Assembly: GCF_028737255.1 (NCBI RefSeq)
Contig: NZ_JAQZAN010000024.1
Coordinates: 31,506-95,505 of the forward strand
From: Actinomycetospora straminea
GTDB taxonomy: Bacteria; Actinomycetota; Actinomycetes; Mycobacteriales; Pseudonocardiaceae
Length of the DNA stretch: 64,000 nt
Direction: 5' to 3'
The notes below the pieces were generated by a model. It was not told where the DNA came from and made no database searches. It saw only the letters and a program-made list of their open reading frames with translations. The translations under genes and the position numbers were made by a program. Each line of letters begins with the position of its first letter. Position 1 is the first letter of the stretch. Positions 9,739-18,120 of the stretch are shown one piece after another.

Positions 9739-11256
9739 ATGACGGCGCGGCGCATCATGGGCACCGAGATCGAGTACGGCATCTCCGTCCCCGGCGACCC
9801 GGCGGCGAACCCGGTGATCACGTCCACCCAGATCGTGCTGGCCTACGCCGCGGCCGCCGACGTCCCGCGCGCCCGCCGCGCCCGCTGGGACTACGAGGTC
9901 GAGTCGCCGCTGCGCGACGCCCGGGGCTTCGACCTCGGCCCGAGCGCCGGTCCGCCGCCCGACGCCGGCGACCTCGACGACCTGGGCGCCGCCAACGTCA
10001 TCCTCACCAACGGCGCGCGGCTCTACGTCGACCACGCGCACCCGGAGTTCTCGGCGCCCGAGGTCACCACCCCGCGCGACGCCGTGATCTGGGACAAGGC
10101 GGGGGAGCGGGTGATGGAGGACGCCGCCGAGCGGGCCGCCACCGTCCCCGGCACGCCGCGCATCCAGCTCTACAAGAACAACATCGACAACAAGGGTGCG
10201 AGCTACGGCTCCCACGAGAACTACCTCTGCGCCCGCCAGACCCCGTTCCCGACGATCATCACGGGCCTGACGCCGTTCTTCGCGTCGCGCCAGGTCGTGG
10301 TCGGGGCGGGCCGCGTCGGGCTCGGGCCCTCGGGCGACGAGCCGGGCTTCCAGCTCTCGCAGCGCGCCGACTACATCGAGGTCGAGGTCGGGCTGGAGAC
10401 CACGCTCAAGCGCGGCATCATCAACACCCGCGACGAGCCGCACGCCGACGCCGACAAGTACCGGCGCCTGCACGTCATCATCGGTGACGCGACGCTCGCG
10501 GAGTACTCGACGTTCCTCAAGGTCGGCACCACCGCGCTGGTGCTCTCGATGATCGAGGCCGGCGTCCGCTTCGACGACCTGCGCCTGCTCGAGCCGGTGC
10601 GCTCGGTGCACCGCATCAGCCACGACCCGACGCTCAAGACGCTGGTCGACCTCTCCGACGGCCGGAAGATGACCGCGCTCGACATCCAGCGCTCCTACCT
10701 CGAGCGCGCCTGGAAGCACGAGGAGACCACGGGCGACGGCGAGATCGACCCGATGACCCGCGAGGTGCTCGACACCTGGCAGGAGGTCCTCGACGACCTC
10801 GACACCGACCCGCTGCGCTGCGCCGACCGCCTCGACTGGGTCGCCAAGCTCAACCTGCTGCAGAGCTACCAGCAGCGCGACAACCTGCCCTGGGACTCGC
10901 CGAAGCTGCACCTCATCGACCTGCAGTACGCCGACGTGCGGCAGGCCAAGGGGCTCTACAACCGGCTGGTGACCCGCGGGTCGATCAAGCGCCTGGTCAC
11001 CGAGGAGGAGGTCCGCGCGGCGGTGACGAAGCCGCCGGAGGACACCCGCGCCTACTTCCGCGGCCGCTGCCTCGAGCGCTACCCGGCCGAGGTGGCCGCG
11101 GCCTCGTGGGACTCGGTGATCTTCGACCTGGGACGCGAGTCGCTCGTCCGGATCCCCACCCTCGAGCCCCTGCGCGGTACCCGCGGGCACGTCGGGGAGC
11201 TCATCGACAACTCCGCCGACGCCACCGCGCTCGTGGAGGCGCTGACACGGGGATAG
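9739..11256 (+). CDS. dop: Pup deamidase/depupylase Dop
   Basis: Converts the C-terminal Gln of Pup to Glu and removes Pup from substrates; a member of the glutamine-synthetase-like carboxylate-amine ligase fold shared with PafA. The 505-aa protein has the ATP/metal segment GTEIEYG (E10), the catalytic-Asp segment [13 protein letters not shown] (D98), and [19 protein letters not shown]. It also has the Dop-specific loop at about residues 60-82 ([15 protein letters not shown]), which PafA lacks, so assignment as Dop is firm. An in-frame ATG at 9757 is an alternative start. pup follows after 85 bp. Confidence 0.97.
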   Translation: MTARRIMGTEIEYGISVPGDPAANPVITSTQIVLAYAAAADVPRARRARWDYEVESPLRDARGFDLGPSAGPPPDAGDLDDLGAANVILTNGARLYVDHAHPEFSAPEVTTPRDAVIWDKAGERVMEDAAERAATVPGTPRIQLYKNNIDNKGASYGSHENYLCARQTPFPTIITGLTPFFASRQVVVGAGRVGLGPSGDEPGFQLSQRADYIEVEVGLETTLKRGIINTRDEPHADADKYRRLHVIIGDATLAEYSTFLKVGTTALVLSMIEAGVRFDDLRLLEPVRSVHRISHDPTLKTLVDLSDGRKMTALDIQRSYLERAWKHEETTGDGEIDPMTREVLDTWQEVLDDLDTDPLRCADRLDWVAKLNLLQSYQQRDNLPWDSPKLHLIDLQYADVRQAKGLYNRLVTRGSIKRLVTEEEVRAAVTKPPEDTRAYFRGRCLERYPAEVAAASWDSVIFDLGRESLVRIPTLEPLRGTRGHVGELIDNSADATALVEALTRG

Positions 11257-11302
11257 CCGTGGGGATCGCCGCGGGACACGGGCGGACCGCCCGGACGATC
11301 GG

Positions 11303-11308
11303 TAGTGT
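11303..11308 (+). promoter_or_regulatory. -10 box TAGTGT upstream of pup
   Basis: TAGTGT lies 33 nt before ATG 11342, leaving a short leader with GGGAGG (11331-11336) as ribosome binding site. It could let pup be transcribed independently of dop. Confidence 0.4.
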
Positions 11309-11341
11309 TCACGGCGCAGTACCGAGACCCGGGAGGCAGCC

Positions 11342-11536
11342 ATGGCGCAGGAACAGACCCAGCGGCAGGGCGGGGGCGACGACGGCGAGGGCGGCGAGGA
11401 CACCACCGCCGCCGGCCAGGAGCGCCGCGAGAAGCTCGGTGAGGACGTCGACACGATCCTCGACGAGATCGACGACGTGCTCGAGGAGAACGCCGAGGAC
11501 TTCGTCCGCGCGTACGTCCAGAAGGGCGGCCAGTAA
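11342..11536 (+). CDS. pup: Prokaryotic ubiquitin-like protein Pup
   Basis: 64-aa intrinsically disordered tag that is ligated by PafA to lysines of target proteins and bound by the Mpa coiled coil. The N-terminal 30 residues are Gln/Gly/Glu-rich; the C-terminal half LGEDVDTILDEIDDVLEENA is the Mpa-binding helix. It ends VQKGGQ, i.e. with Gln, so Dop must deamidate it to GGE before conjugation. CGGGAGGCAGCC before the ATG is a strong ribosome binding site, fitting high expression. A very stable hairpin follows 44 bp downstream. Confidence 0.98.
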   Translation: MAQEQTQRQGGGDDGEGGEDTTAAGQERREKLGEDVDTILDEIDDVLEENAEDFVRAYVQKGGQ

Positions 11537-11580
11537 CCTCTCGGTCGGAGGTTCGTCCTCCGTTCGGCCCATTCTCGTCC

Positions 11581-11621
11581 CGCCGCCCCCGCGGCCCGGT
11601 CCGCCGGGCCCGGGGGCGGCG
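11581..11621 (+). terminator. Strong GC hairpin between pup and prcB
   Basis: Perfect 11-bp outer stem CGCCGCCCCCG (11581-11591) / CGGGGGCGGCG (11611-11621) enclosing a second 6-bp stem GCCCGG/CCGGGC with a TCCG loop. There is no T-run after it, as is usual in actinobacteria. It probably terminates or attenuates transcription from dop-pup, allowing Pup to be made in excess over the proteasome, or protects the pup mRNA 3' end. Confidence 0.65.
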
Positions 11622-11701
11622 CTCCATCTCCCACCCGGCCACCGCCCGGCCACCCACCCGGACACCGATCCCCGACCCGACTGCTCAGGAGCGCCCCACC
11701 G

Positions 11702-12547
11702 ATGGAGCCCTCGTCGGCCCTGCCCCCGGCCTACTTCCACGCGGGGACGGCCTCGTTCGTCGACTTCCTGCGCGAGGTCCGGCCCGACCTGCTGCCCGGG
11801 TCGAACGCGCGGCCGGTGACGGCCGAGCAGGCCGGCCCGTCCGGGACCGGCACCGCCGCGCACGGCACGACGATCGTGGCCGCGACGTTCTCCGGCGGCG
11901 TCGCCATCGCCGGTGACCGGCGCGCGACGATGGGCAACCTCATCTCCTCGCGCGACATGCAGAAGGTGTTCGTCACCGACGACTGGACGGCGGCGGGCAT
12001 CGCGGGCACCGCGGGGATGGCCGTCGAGGCCGTGCGCCTGTTCACCGTCGAGCTGCAGCACTACGAGAAGCTCGAGGGCGTCCCGCTCACCTTCGACGGC
12101 AAGGCGAACAAGCTCGCCGGCATGGTGCGGGGCAACCTCGGCGCCGCGATGCAGGGCCTGTCGTTCGTCCCGCTGTTCGTCGGCTTCGACGTCGATGCCG
12201 CCGACCCGGCCCGCGCCGGCCGGATCATCTCCTACGACGTCGTCGGCACCCGCAGCGAGGAGACCCACTACGCCGGGGTCGGCTCCGGCTCGCTGTTCGC
12301 CAAGTCGGCGCTGAAGAAGCGCCACGACCCGCAGGGCTCGCGCGACGACGTCGTGCGCACGCTCGTCGAGGCGCTCTACGACGCCGCCGACGACGACTCC
12401 GCCACCGGCGGTCCCGACACCATCCGCGGCATCAACCCGGTGGTCGTGACGATCGACGCCGAGGGCGCGACGATGCTCACCGACGACGAGGTCGGCACGG
12501 TCGCCGACGCCGTCGTCGCCGGGCGCCGCGAGCGCCCCGGCGGCTGA
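11702..12547 (+). CDS. prcB: 20S proteasome beta subunit PrcB
   Basis: Catalytic subunit of the 28-mer core. The 281-aa precursor has a 55-residue propeptide, and autocleavage at HG|TTIVAATF exposes the catalytic Thr56; GDRRATMGN and the later catalytic-fold residues are conserved. ATG 11702 follows CAGGAGCGCC, the same ribosome binding sequence seen before prcA, suggesting matched translation of the two subunits. The gap to pup (165 bp) holds the hairpin at 11581-11621 and nothing else recognisable. prcA follows after 60 bp. Confidence 0.97.
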   Translation: MEPSSALPPAYFHAGTASFVDFLREVRPDLLPGSNARPVTAEQAGPSGTGTAAHGTTIVAATFSGGVAIAGDRRATMGNLISSRDMQKVFVTDDWTAAGIAGTAGMAVEAVRLFTVELQHYEKLEGVPLTFDGKANKLAGMVRGNLGAAMQGLSFVPLFVGFDVDAADPARAGRIISYDVVGTRSEETHYAGVGSGSLFAKSALKKRHDPQGSRDDVVRTLVEALYDAADDDSATGGPDTIRGINPVVVTIDAEGATMLTDDEVGTVADAVVAGRRERPGG

Positions 12548-12607
12548 TCCGGCCGGCCCACCCGAGACCCACCCCACCCGAGCCCAGACCCAGGAGCGCT
12601 CCCCGCC

Positions 12608-13438
12608 ATGACGATGCCGTTCTACGCGTCGGTCGACCAGCTGATGCGCGACCGCTCGGACCTCGCGCGCAAGGGCATCGCGCGGGGCCGCAGCGTCGTC
12701 GTGCTGACCTTCGCCGGCGGCGTGCTGTTCGTGGCGGAGAACCGGTCGAACTCGCTGCGCAAGGTCTCGGAGATCTACGACGCGATCGGGTTCGCCGCGG
12801 TCGGCCGGTACAACGAGTTCGAGAACCTGCGCACCGCGGGCATCCGCTACGCCGACGTGCGGGGCTACACCTACGACCGCCGCGACGTCTCCGGGCGCTC
12901 GCTGGCCAACGCCTACGCCCAGATCCTGGGCGCGAGCTTCATCGAGCAGCAGAAGCCGTTCGAGGTCGAGCTCTGCGTCGCCGAGGTCGGCGAGACCCCC
13001 GACCGCGACAAGCTCTTCCGCATCACCTACGACGGGTCGATCTCCGACGAGCCCCGCTTCGTGGTCATGGGCGGCACCACCGAGCCGATCAGCGCGGCGC
13101 TCCGGAGCTCCTACGAGTCCGACCTCGAGATGCGCGACGCCCTGCGCATCGCGCTCGAGGCGCTGCAGTCGGCGAACGGGTCGTCGTCAAGCGCGTCCTC
13201 GTCGTCCTCGTCGTCCTCGTCGTCCGCGGAGGCCCTCGGGGTCGACGCCCTCGAGGTGGCCGTGCTCGACCGGGCCCGCCGTCCCCGCCGCGCCTTCCGC
13301 CGGGTCACCGGGGCGGCGCTCGCCGAGCTCCTGCCCGGGAACGCGGCGCCGGAGTCGTCGGCGGACGCCTCGGAGGGCACCGACACCGGCGCCGGCGACG
13401 AGGTCTCGGGCGCGGGCGGGGCCGACCCCCAGGCCTAG
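12608..13438 (+). CDS. prcA: 20S proteasome alpha subunit PrcA with a poly-Ser insertion
   Basis: Non-catalytic alpha subunit that forms the outer gated rings. The 276-aa protein begins [27 protein letters not shown], the gating N-terminus and H0 helix, and retains the family core to [15 protein letters not shown]. Unusually, residues 192-206 are an almost pure serine run placed between two conserved elements, encoded by TCG/TCC codons (13181-13225) that look like a microsatellite. The C-terminal 40 residues are Ala/Glu/Ser/Gly-rich and probably disordered. CAGGAGCGC precedes the ATG. Confidence 0.96.
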   Translation: MTMPFYASVDQLMRDRSDLARKGIARGRSVVVLTFAGGVLFVAENRSNSLRKVSEIYDAIGFAAVGRYNEFENLRTAGIRYADVRGYTYDRRDVSGRSLANAYAQILGASFIEQQKPFEVELCVAEVGETPDRDKLFRITYDGSISDEPRFVVMGGTTEPISAALRSSYESDLEMRDALRIALEALQSANGSSSSASSSSSSSSSSAEALGVDALEVAVLDRARRPRRAFRRVTGAALAELLPGNAAPESSADASEGTDTGAGDEVSGAGGADPQA

Positions 13439-13509
13439 GAACGCCGCCGCGGGTATCGATGCCGCGGATGGCCTTCCGCGACCGGTGCCGCGGACACCAC
13501 CCTGGGCGG

Positions 13510-14466
13510 GTGCGGACACCGTCGTCGTCACACCTGGCGAACCTCGACCTCAACCTGCTGGTGTCGCTGCGCGAACTGCTGCGCGAGCGCAACGTGACGC
13601 GGGCGGCCGCGCGGGTCGGGGTCACGCAGCCGGCCGCGAGCGCCGCGCTGTCCCGCCTGCGCCGCCACTTCGACGACGAGCTGCTCACCCGCCACAACGG
13701 GAGCTACGTGCTCACCCCGCTCGCCGCGCAGCTGGCGGAGCAGGTCGAGGGCGTGTGCGCGGCCGCGGAACGGCTCTTCGGCACGGGCCGGCAGTTCGAC
13801 CCGGCGACGACCCGGCGCGGCTTCACGCTGCTGCTCGCCGACTACACGATCGCGGTGCTCGGGACGGCGCTCTCCTCGGCGCTCGCGGTGCGCGCCCCGG
13901 GCGTGGAGCTACGGCTGCGGCTGGTGCGGGAGTCGTTCACCGCCGACATCGCCGAGACGAGCCGGCTGATCGACGGCGTGGTGGCGCCGCCGTCGCCGCG
14001 CTTCGACCGCCCTGACCTGCGCTCGGTCGAGCTCTTCCGCGACCGCTGGGTCCTCCTGCTCGACGCCGCCCACCCCGCCGCGGACGACGAGCTCACCCCC
14101 GCGGTGCTCGCGGCCCTGCCCTGGGTGGTGCCGTTCGCGCCCGACCGCGGGTTCTCGACGGCGGTGCCGATGACCCGCGAGCTCGCCCGGCTCGGGATCG
14201 AGCCCGACACCCGCGTGCGCGTGGAGAGCTACCTCGGGGTGCCCCACCTGGTGGCCGGCACCGACCGGGTGGCGCTGGTGCAGGAGCGGCTGGCCCGGGA
14301 GGTCGCGCCGCGGCTCGGGCTCGTGGTGCGCGAGTGCCCGGCCTCGGAGCGCGCCCCGGCCGCCGCGGAGATCCGGGAGCGGTTCTGGTGGCACGCCGAC
14401 CTCGACGGCGACCCCGCCCACCGGTGGCTGCGCGAGCTCCTCGTCGAGCTGGGCGCGGGCGTCTGA
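13510..14466 (+). CDS. LysR-family transcriptional regulator
   Basis: About 318 aa. An N-terminal winged helix-turn-helix (LNLLVSLRELLRERNVTRAAARVGVTQPAASAALSRLR) is followed by a NodD/PnbR-type effector domain. GTG 13510 gives the usual 13 residues before the helix-turn-helix; ATG 13459 or 13468 would add a basic 17- or 14-residue tail. It is encoded just ahead of, and in the same direction as, the aconitase X operon, with a LysR-type T-N11-A palindrome between them. It is therefore the probable inducer-responsive activator of that operon. The ligand is unknown and is likely the operon substrate or an intermediate. Confidence 0.9.
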   Translation: MRTPSSSHLANLDLNLLVSLRELLRERNVTRAAARVGVTQPAASAALSRLRRHFDDELLTRHNGSYVLTPLAAQLAEQVEGVCAAAERLFGTGRQFDPATTRRGFTLLLADYTIAVLGTALSSALAVRAPGVELRLRLVRESFTADIAETSRLIDGVVAPPSPRFDRPDLRSVELFRDRWVLLLDAAHPAADDELTPAVLAALPWVVPFAPDRGFSTAVPMTRELARLGIEPDTRVRVESYLGVPHLVAGTDRVALVQERLAREVAPRLGLVVRECPASERAPAAAEIRERFWWHADLDGDPAHRWLRELLVELGAGV

Positions 14467-14474
14467 CCCCCTCG

Positions 14475-14493
14475 CCATCAACGCGGTTGATGG
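14475..14493. promoter_or_regulatory. LysR-type operator (T-N11-A palindrome)
   Basis: Perfect 8-bp inverted repeat CCATCAAC-GCG-GTTGATGG. Inside it is TCAACGCGGTTGA, an exact T-N11-A LysR box with dyad symmetry. Its centre (14484) is 68 bp before the predicted transcript start at 14552, matching the roughly -65 recognition site known for LysR activators. Confidence 0.75.
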
Positions 14494-14538
14494 TGAGGCA
14501 GCGCGAATCGCTATTTCCGCGCGCCACCCGTCCCTTCC

Positions 14539-14544
14539 TAGCGT
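14539..14544 (+). promoter_or_regulatory. -10 box TAGCGT, leaderless promoter of the catabolic operon
   Basis: TAGCGT ends 7 nt before ATG 14552, placing the transcript start at the start codon of the flavoprotein gene. Confidence 0.5.
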
Positions 14545-14551
14545 GTGACGC

Positions 14552-15868
14552 ATGCCGCACCCGCTCACCGACCTCCCGGTCCGCACCGTCGTGCGGGATG
14601 CGCTCCTGCACCCGGCCGACCCCGCCGAGCACCGGGTCGACGCCGACGTCTGCGTCGTCGGGGCCGGCATCGCCGGGCTCTCCGCCGCCGTGGAGTCGGC
14701 GCGCCTCGGCCGCGACGTCGTGCTCGTGGACGCGCTGCCGGTGCTCGGCGGGCAGATGGTGAACTCGCTGATCGGCCTGTTCTGCGGGGCGTTCGGCAAC
14801 GCGCCGGAGCACCGCCGGCTCACCTACGGCCTGCTCGACGACATCTTCACCGACCTCGGGGCGAGCGGGGACATCTTCTACCGCGTCGGCCACACCATCA
14901 CCGTCGGCTACGACGAGGTGCGGCTGGGGCGCTGGGTGGAGGACACCGTCCGCGAGCACGGGATCAAGGTGCTCACGGGCGCGTCGCTGGTGGGCGTGGA
15001 CCGCGAGGGCGACCGGGTCCTCGGCGCCCGGTTCGCCACCCGCTACGGCGCGGTCGACGTCCGGGCCCACGGCTTCGTCGACGCCAGCGGCGACGCCGCC
15101 CTGTGCTGGGCGGCGGGCCTGCCCTGCCGCCTGCCCGAGCGGGAGATCTACGGCAGCCAGCAGCTGGTCGTCGAGCACCTCGACGAGTCCGACCCGCCCG
15201 AGCCCGCCGACCTCGCGGCGCGCGTCGCGGCCAAGGCCGCCGAGTACGGGCTGCGCCGCCACGACGGCCTCGCCTTCTACTTCCCGGGCCGCGGCACCGC
15301 GGTGCTCAACATGACCCACATCGAGGCCCCGCTCGACCCGATCGCGGCCGCCGAGGCCCAGCTCGAGGGCAAGGCCCAGGCCGACCGGGTGGTGGCGTTC
15401 CTGCGCGCCGAGTTCCCCGAGGTGTTCGGCAAGGCGTCGGTCCGCTCCTACGGGCTGCCCGGCCGCCGCCAGACCCGCTGGGTCGCCGGGGTCCACCAGC
15501 TCACCGTCGACGAGGTCCGCGCCGGCACCCGCTTCCCCGACGCGGTCGCCCGCACCGCCTGGCCGATCGAGCTGCACGACACCCCGTCCGGCTACGTGTG
15601 GGAGACCTTCGGGCCCGACCACCTGCACTACGTCCCGCTGCGCGCGATGACGCCGCCGGACACGGCGAACCTGCTGGTCGCGGGCCGCTGCGTCGACGGC
15701 GACGCCGCGGCGCTCTCGAGCGTGCGGGTGATGGGCCCGTGCGCGGCGATGGGCCACGCCGCCGCGCACGTCCTCGACCTCGTCGGCCCCGACGGCACCG
15801 TCCACGACGTCCCCGCCCGCCGGGCCGCCGAGCTCACCGACCGCATCCGGCCCAACGTCGAGGACTGA
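14552..15868 (+). CDS. FAD-dependent oxidoreductase (FAD_oxidored family)
   Basis: 438-aa flavoprotein with an N-terminal Rossmann dinucleotide fold VCVVGAGIAGLSAAVESARLG and the second FAD segment ending LLVAGRCVDGDAAALSSVRVMGPCAAMGHA, typical of the succinate-dehydrogenase-like FAD_oxidored group. VDASGDAALCWAAG in the middle is also characteristic. There is no signal peptide, so it is cytosolic. First gene of the LysR-controlled operon, 10 bp before aconitase X; it may oxidise or isomerise the imported substrate, with the nearby Rieske protein as possible electron partner. The exact reaction cannot be assigned. Confidence 0.85.
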   Translation: MPHPLTDLPVRTVVRDALLHPADPAEHRVDADVCVVGAGIAGLSAAVESARLGRDVVLVDALPVLGGQMVNSLIGLFCGAFGNAPEHRRLTYGLLDDIFTDLGASGDIFYRVGHTITVGYDEVRLGRWVEDTVREHGIKVLTGASLVGVDREGDRVLGARFATRYGAVDVRAHGFVDASGDAALCWAAGLPCRLPEREIYGSQQLVVEHLDESDPPEPADLAARVAAKAAEYGLRRHDGLAFYFPGRGTAVLNMTHIEAPLDPIAAAEAQLEGKAQADRVVAFLRAEFPEVFGKASVRSYGLPGRRQTRWVAGVHQLTVDEVRAGTRFPDAVARTAWPIELHDTPSGYVWETFGPDHLHYVPLRAMTPPDTANLLVAGRCVDGDAAALSSVRVMGPCAAMGHAAAHVLDLVGPDGTVHDVPARRAAELTDRIRPNVED

Positions 15869-15878
15869 GGCGCCCGCG

Positions 15879-17159
15879 ATGATCCTGACCGACGACGACC
15901 GCCGCCTGCGGGACGGCGACGAGGGCCCGGCGGTGGCGGCCGCCATGGACCTGCTGGTCCGCTACGGCGAGGCCCTGGACGCCGAACGCCTCTGCGACGT
16001 CCGCAACGTCGCGGGCACCACGACCCAGCCCTCCCCGGTGAAGGCCCGCCTGGTCGCCGAGGGCGGCTGGGACCGGGCGTTCTCGCTGATCAACCTCGAC
16101 GCCGACGAGACGCTGCCGATCCCGCCGATGGCCGTCCCGACCTGCCAGCTCCAGCACGGCTTCGGCCGCGACGCGGTCGGTGTCGCGCCCTACCCGCCCG
16201 AGATGATCGCGCTGCAGGACGACGGCGAGGCCTTCGTCGGGGCCCGCGGGGTCTCGGTGCTCGCCACCTGCACGCCGTACCAGGTCGGCAACCTGCCGGT
16301 GCGCGGCGAGCACTGCGCCTGGATGGAGTCCTCGGCGGTCGTCTACGCCAACAGCGTGCTCGGCGCCCGCACCAACTGCGAGGGCGGCGCCTCCACCGGC
16401 GCGGCCAGCCTCACCGGACGCATCCCGTGCTGGGGCAACCACCGCGACGACGAGCGGCTCGGCACCCACCACGTGCGCGTCGAGACCCCGGTCGCGAGCT
16501 TCCTCGACTGGGGCCTGCTCGGCTACGCGGTCGGCGACGCCGTGCAGGAGGGCCGGCCCGTCGTCACCGGCGACCTCGCGCTCCCGGACCTCACCGACCT
16601 CAAGCACTTCGGCGCCGCCGCGGCCTCGTCGGGCGGGGTGGAGATGTACCACGTCCCCGGCGTCACGCCGGAGGCGACGAGCACCGAGGCGGCCTTCGGG
16701 GGGCGGCCGCCGCGGGACACCGTCGTCTTCGGGGCGGCCGAGCGCCGCGCGGCCTACGAGCGGCTCAACGACCAGGGGACGTGCGAGGACGTCGACTTCG
16801 TCCTGCTCGGCTGCCCGCACGCCTCGCTCGACCAGCTCCGCGACGCCGCCCGCGCCCTCGAGGGCCGGCGCCTCGCCGACGGCACCGAGCTGTGGATCAT
16901 GGCGCCGCGGGCGCTGGTCGCCGTCGCCGAGCGCTCCGGCTACACCGCGGTCATCGAGGCGGCGGGCGGGCGGGTGCTCACCGACTCGTGCCCGGCGATG
17001 TCGCGCACCGCCCCCGCCGGCACCCGGGTGTTCGCCACCGACTCGGCCAAGCAGGCGCACTACCTGCCGGCGATCCTCGGGATCGAGGCGTGGTTCGGCA
17101 CCACCGCGGAGTGCGTCGACGCCGCGGTGACCGGCCGCTGGCGGGGTGAGCTGCGGTGA
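15879..17159 (+). CDS. Aconitase X large (catalytic) subunit, AcnX type
   Basis: 426-aa protein of the DUF521/aconitase X catalytic family. Characterised members dehydrate cis-3-hydroxy-L-proline or mevalonate 5-phosphate using an iron-sulfur cluster. Family marks are VAGTTTQPSPVKARL, cysteines in VLATCTPYQVG (C131), ARTNCEGG (C167) and LTDSCPAMSR (C371), and an acidic C-terminal half. The small swivelling domain is a separate gene overlapping by 4 nt (GTGA), as in bacterial two-subunit AcnX. No proline racemase or pyrroline-2-carboxylate reductase lies nearby, so the hydroxyproline role is doubtful and the real substrate is unknown. Confidence 0.9.
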   Translation: MILTDDDRRLRDGDEGPAVAAAMDLLVRYGEALDAERLCDVRNVAGTTTQPSPVKARLVAEGGWDRAFSLINLDADETLPIPPMAVPTCQLQHGFGRDAVGVAPYPPEMIALQDDGEAFVGARGVSVLATCTPYQVGNLPVRGEHCAWMESSAVVYANSVLGARTNCEGGASTGAASLTGRIPCWGNHRDDERLGTHHVRVETPVASFLDWGLLGYAVGDAVQEGRPVVTGDLALPDLTDLKHFGAAAASSGGVEMYHVPGVTPEATSTEAAFGGRPPRDTVVFGAAERRAAYERLNDQGTCEDVDFVLLGCPHASLDQLRDAARALEGRRLADGTELWIMAPRALVAVAERSGYTAVIEAAGGRVLTDSCPAMSRTAPAGTRVFATDSAKQAHYLPAILGIEAWFGTTAECVDAAVTGRWRGELR

Positions 17160-17641
17160 CCGACCTCCAGCGCCCCGCGACCCGCGCCGGCGTCGTCCTG
17201 CGCGGGCGCACCGTCGTCCCCGGCGTCGTCACCGGCGAGGCGCTCGTCTCCCCGGAGACCATCTCCGGCTGGGGCGGCATCGACCCCGCCACCGGCACGA
17301 TCATCGAGGCCCGCCACCCCCTGGCAGGCGTCTGCTTCACCGGGAAGATCCTCGTCTTCCCCGGCGCCAAGGGCTCCTCGGGCTGGTCGGGGTTCTTCCA
17401 GACCACGCGCCTGCTCGGCACCGCGCCGATCGGCATGGTCTTCGCGGTCACCACGACGAAGGCGGCGCTCGGGGCCGTGGTCACCCGCGTGCCCGCCCTC
17501 GCCGACCTCGACGCCGACCCGGTCGCGGTCCTGCGCACCGGCGACCGCATCCGGCTCGACGCGACGGCCGGGGTCGTCGAGCAGCTGGACCGCCCGGACA
17601 GGACAGCCCTGACCGACACGACAGCGGGGGAGGACCGATGA
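17156..17641 (+). CDS. Aconitase X small (swivelling) subunit, DUF126
   Basis: 161-aa partner of the large subunit. It forms the swivelling beta-barrel that closes over the active site and supplies the catalytic Ser in this family. GKILVFPGAKGSSGWSGFF contains the conserved PGxxGSS segment, and ISGWGGIDPATGTIIEARHPLAG is typical. GTG 17156 overlaps the large-subunit stop (GTGA). The last 25 residues are Asp/Thr-rich and probably dispensable. It in turn overlaps the Rieske gene by ATGA. Confidence 0.9.
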   Translation: MTDLQRPATRAGVVLRGRTVVPGVVTGEALVSPETISGWGGIDPATGTIIEARHPLAGVCFTGKILVFPGAKGSSGWSGFFQTTRLLGTAPIGMVFAVTTTKAALGAVVTRVPALADLDADPVAVLRTGDRIRLDATAGVVEQLDRPDRTALTDTTAGEDR

Positions 17642-18120
17642 GGATCGCGGTGATGCGCGCCGACGAGCTCGCGCCCGGCGAGCACCGCGTCGTGCAGGTC
17701 GGGCGGCGCTCGATCGGGGTGTTCCGCGTCGGCGACGAGTACTACGCGCTGGCCGACCACTGCCCCCACCAGGGCGGACCGCTGTGCCGGGGACGCGTCG
17801 CGCCGCTCGCCACCGCCGGCGCGCCCGGCGAGGTCGCCCTCGACCCCGACCGGCTCTTCGTCGCCTGCCCCTGGCACGGCTGGGAGTACGACGTCACCAC
17901 CGGCCAATCGTTCCTGGGCCCGGGGGAGGCGCCCGTGCGCAGCTACCCCGCCGAGGTGCTCCCCGGCGACCTCACGCCCGACCCCGTCACCGGCCGCGTC
18001 CCCGGCCCCTACGTCGCGGACACCTACGCGGTGACCGTCGAGGACCGCGTGGTCGTCGTCGACACCTCCGCACGTCGAGCAGCAGCCCCGGCTCCCGGGG
18101 TGGAGGAGACAGCACCGTGA
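17638..18120 (+). CDS. Rieske [2Fe-2S] ferredoxin-like protein
   Basis: 160-aa single-domain Rieske protein. Cluster ligands are visible as C-P-H in HCPHQGG and C-x2-H in ACPWHGWEYD, and the rest follows the standard beta fold (ALADHCPHQGGPLCRG...). An insertion between the two motifs (APLATAGAPGEVALDPDRLF) is longer than in simple ferredoxins. The start ATG overlaps the AcnX small-subunit stop (ATGA) and its own stop overlaps the amidohydrolase GTG. No oxygenase alpha subunit or reductase is encoded in the operon, so it may serve the flavoprotein at 14552 or an oxygenase elsewhere. Confidence 0.88.
   Translation: MRIAVMRADELAPGEHRVVQVGRRSIGVFRVGDEYYALADHCPHQGGPLCRGRVAPLATAGAPGEVALDPDRLFVACPWHGWEYDVTTGQSFLGPGEAPVRSYPAEVLPGDLTPDPVTGRVPGPYVADTYAVTVEDRVVVVDTSARRAAAPAPGVEETAP

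Noticed and set aside
15879..17641. Assigning the AcnX genes to cis-3-hydroxyproline catabolism
   Set aside because: No pyrroline-2-carboxylate reductase, racemase or proline transporter is present, and the importer is of the sulfonate/nitrate-like class.
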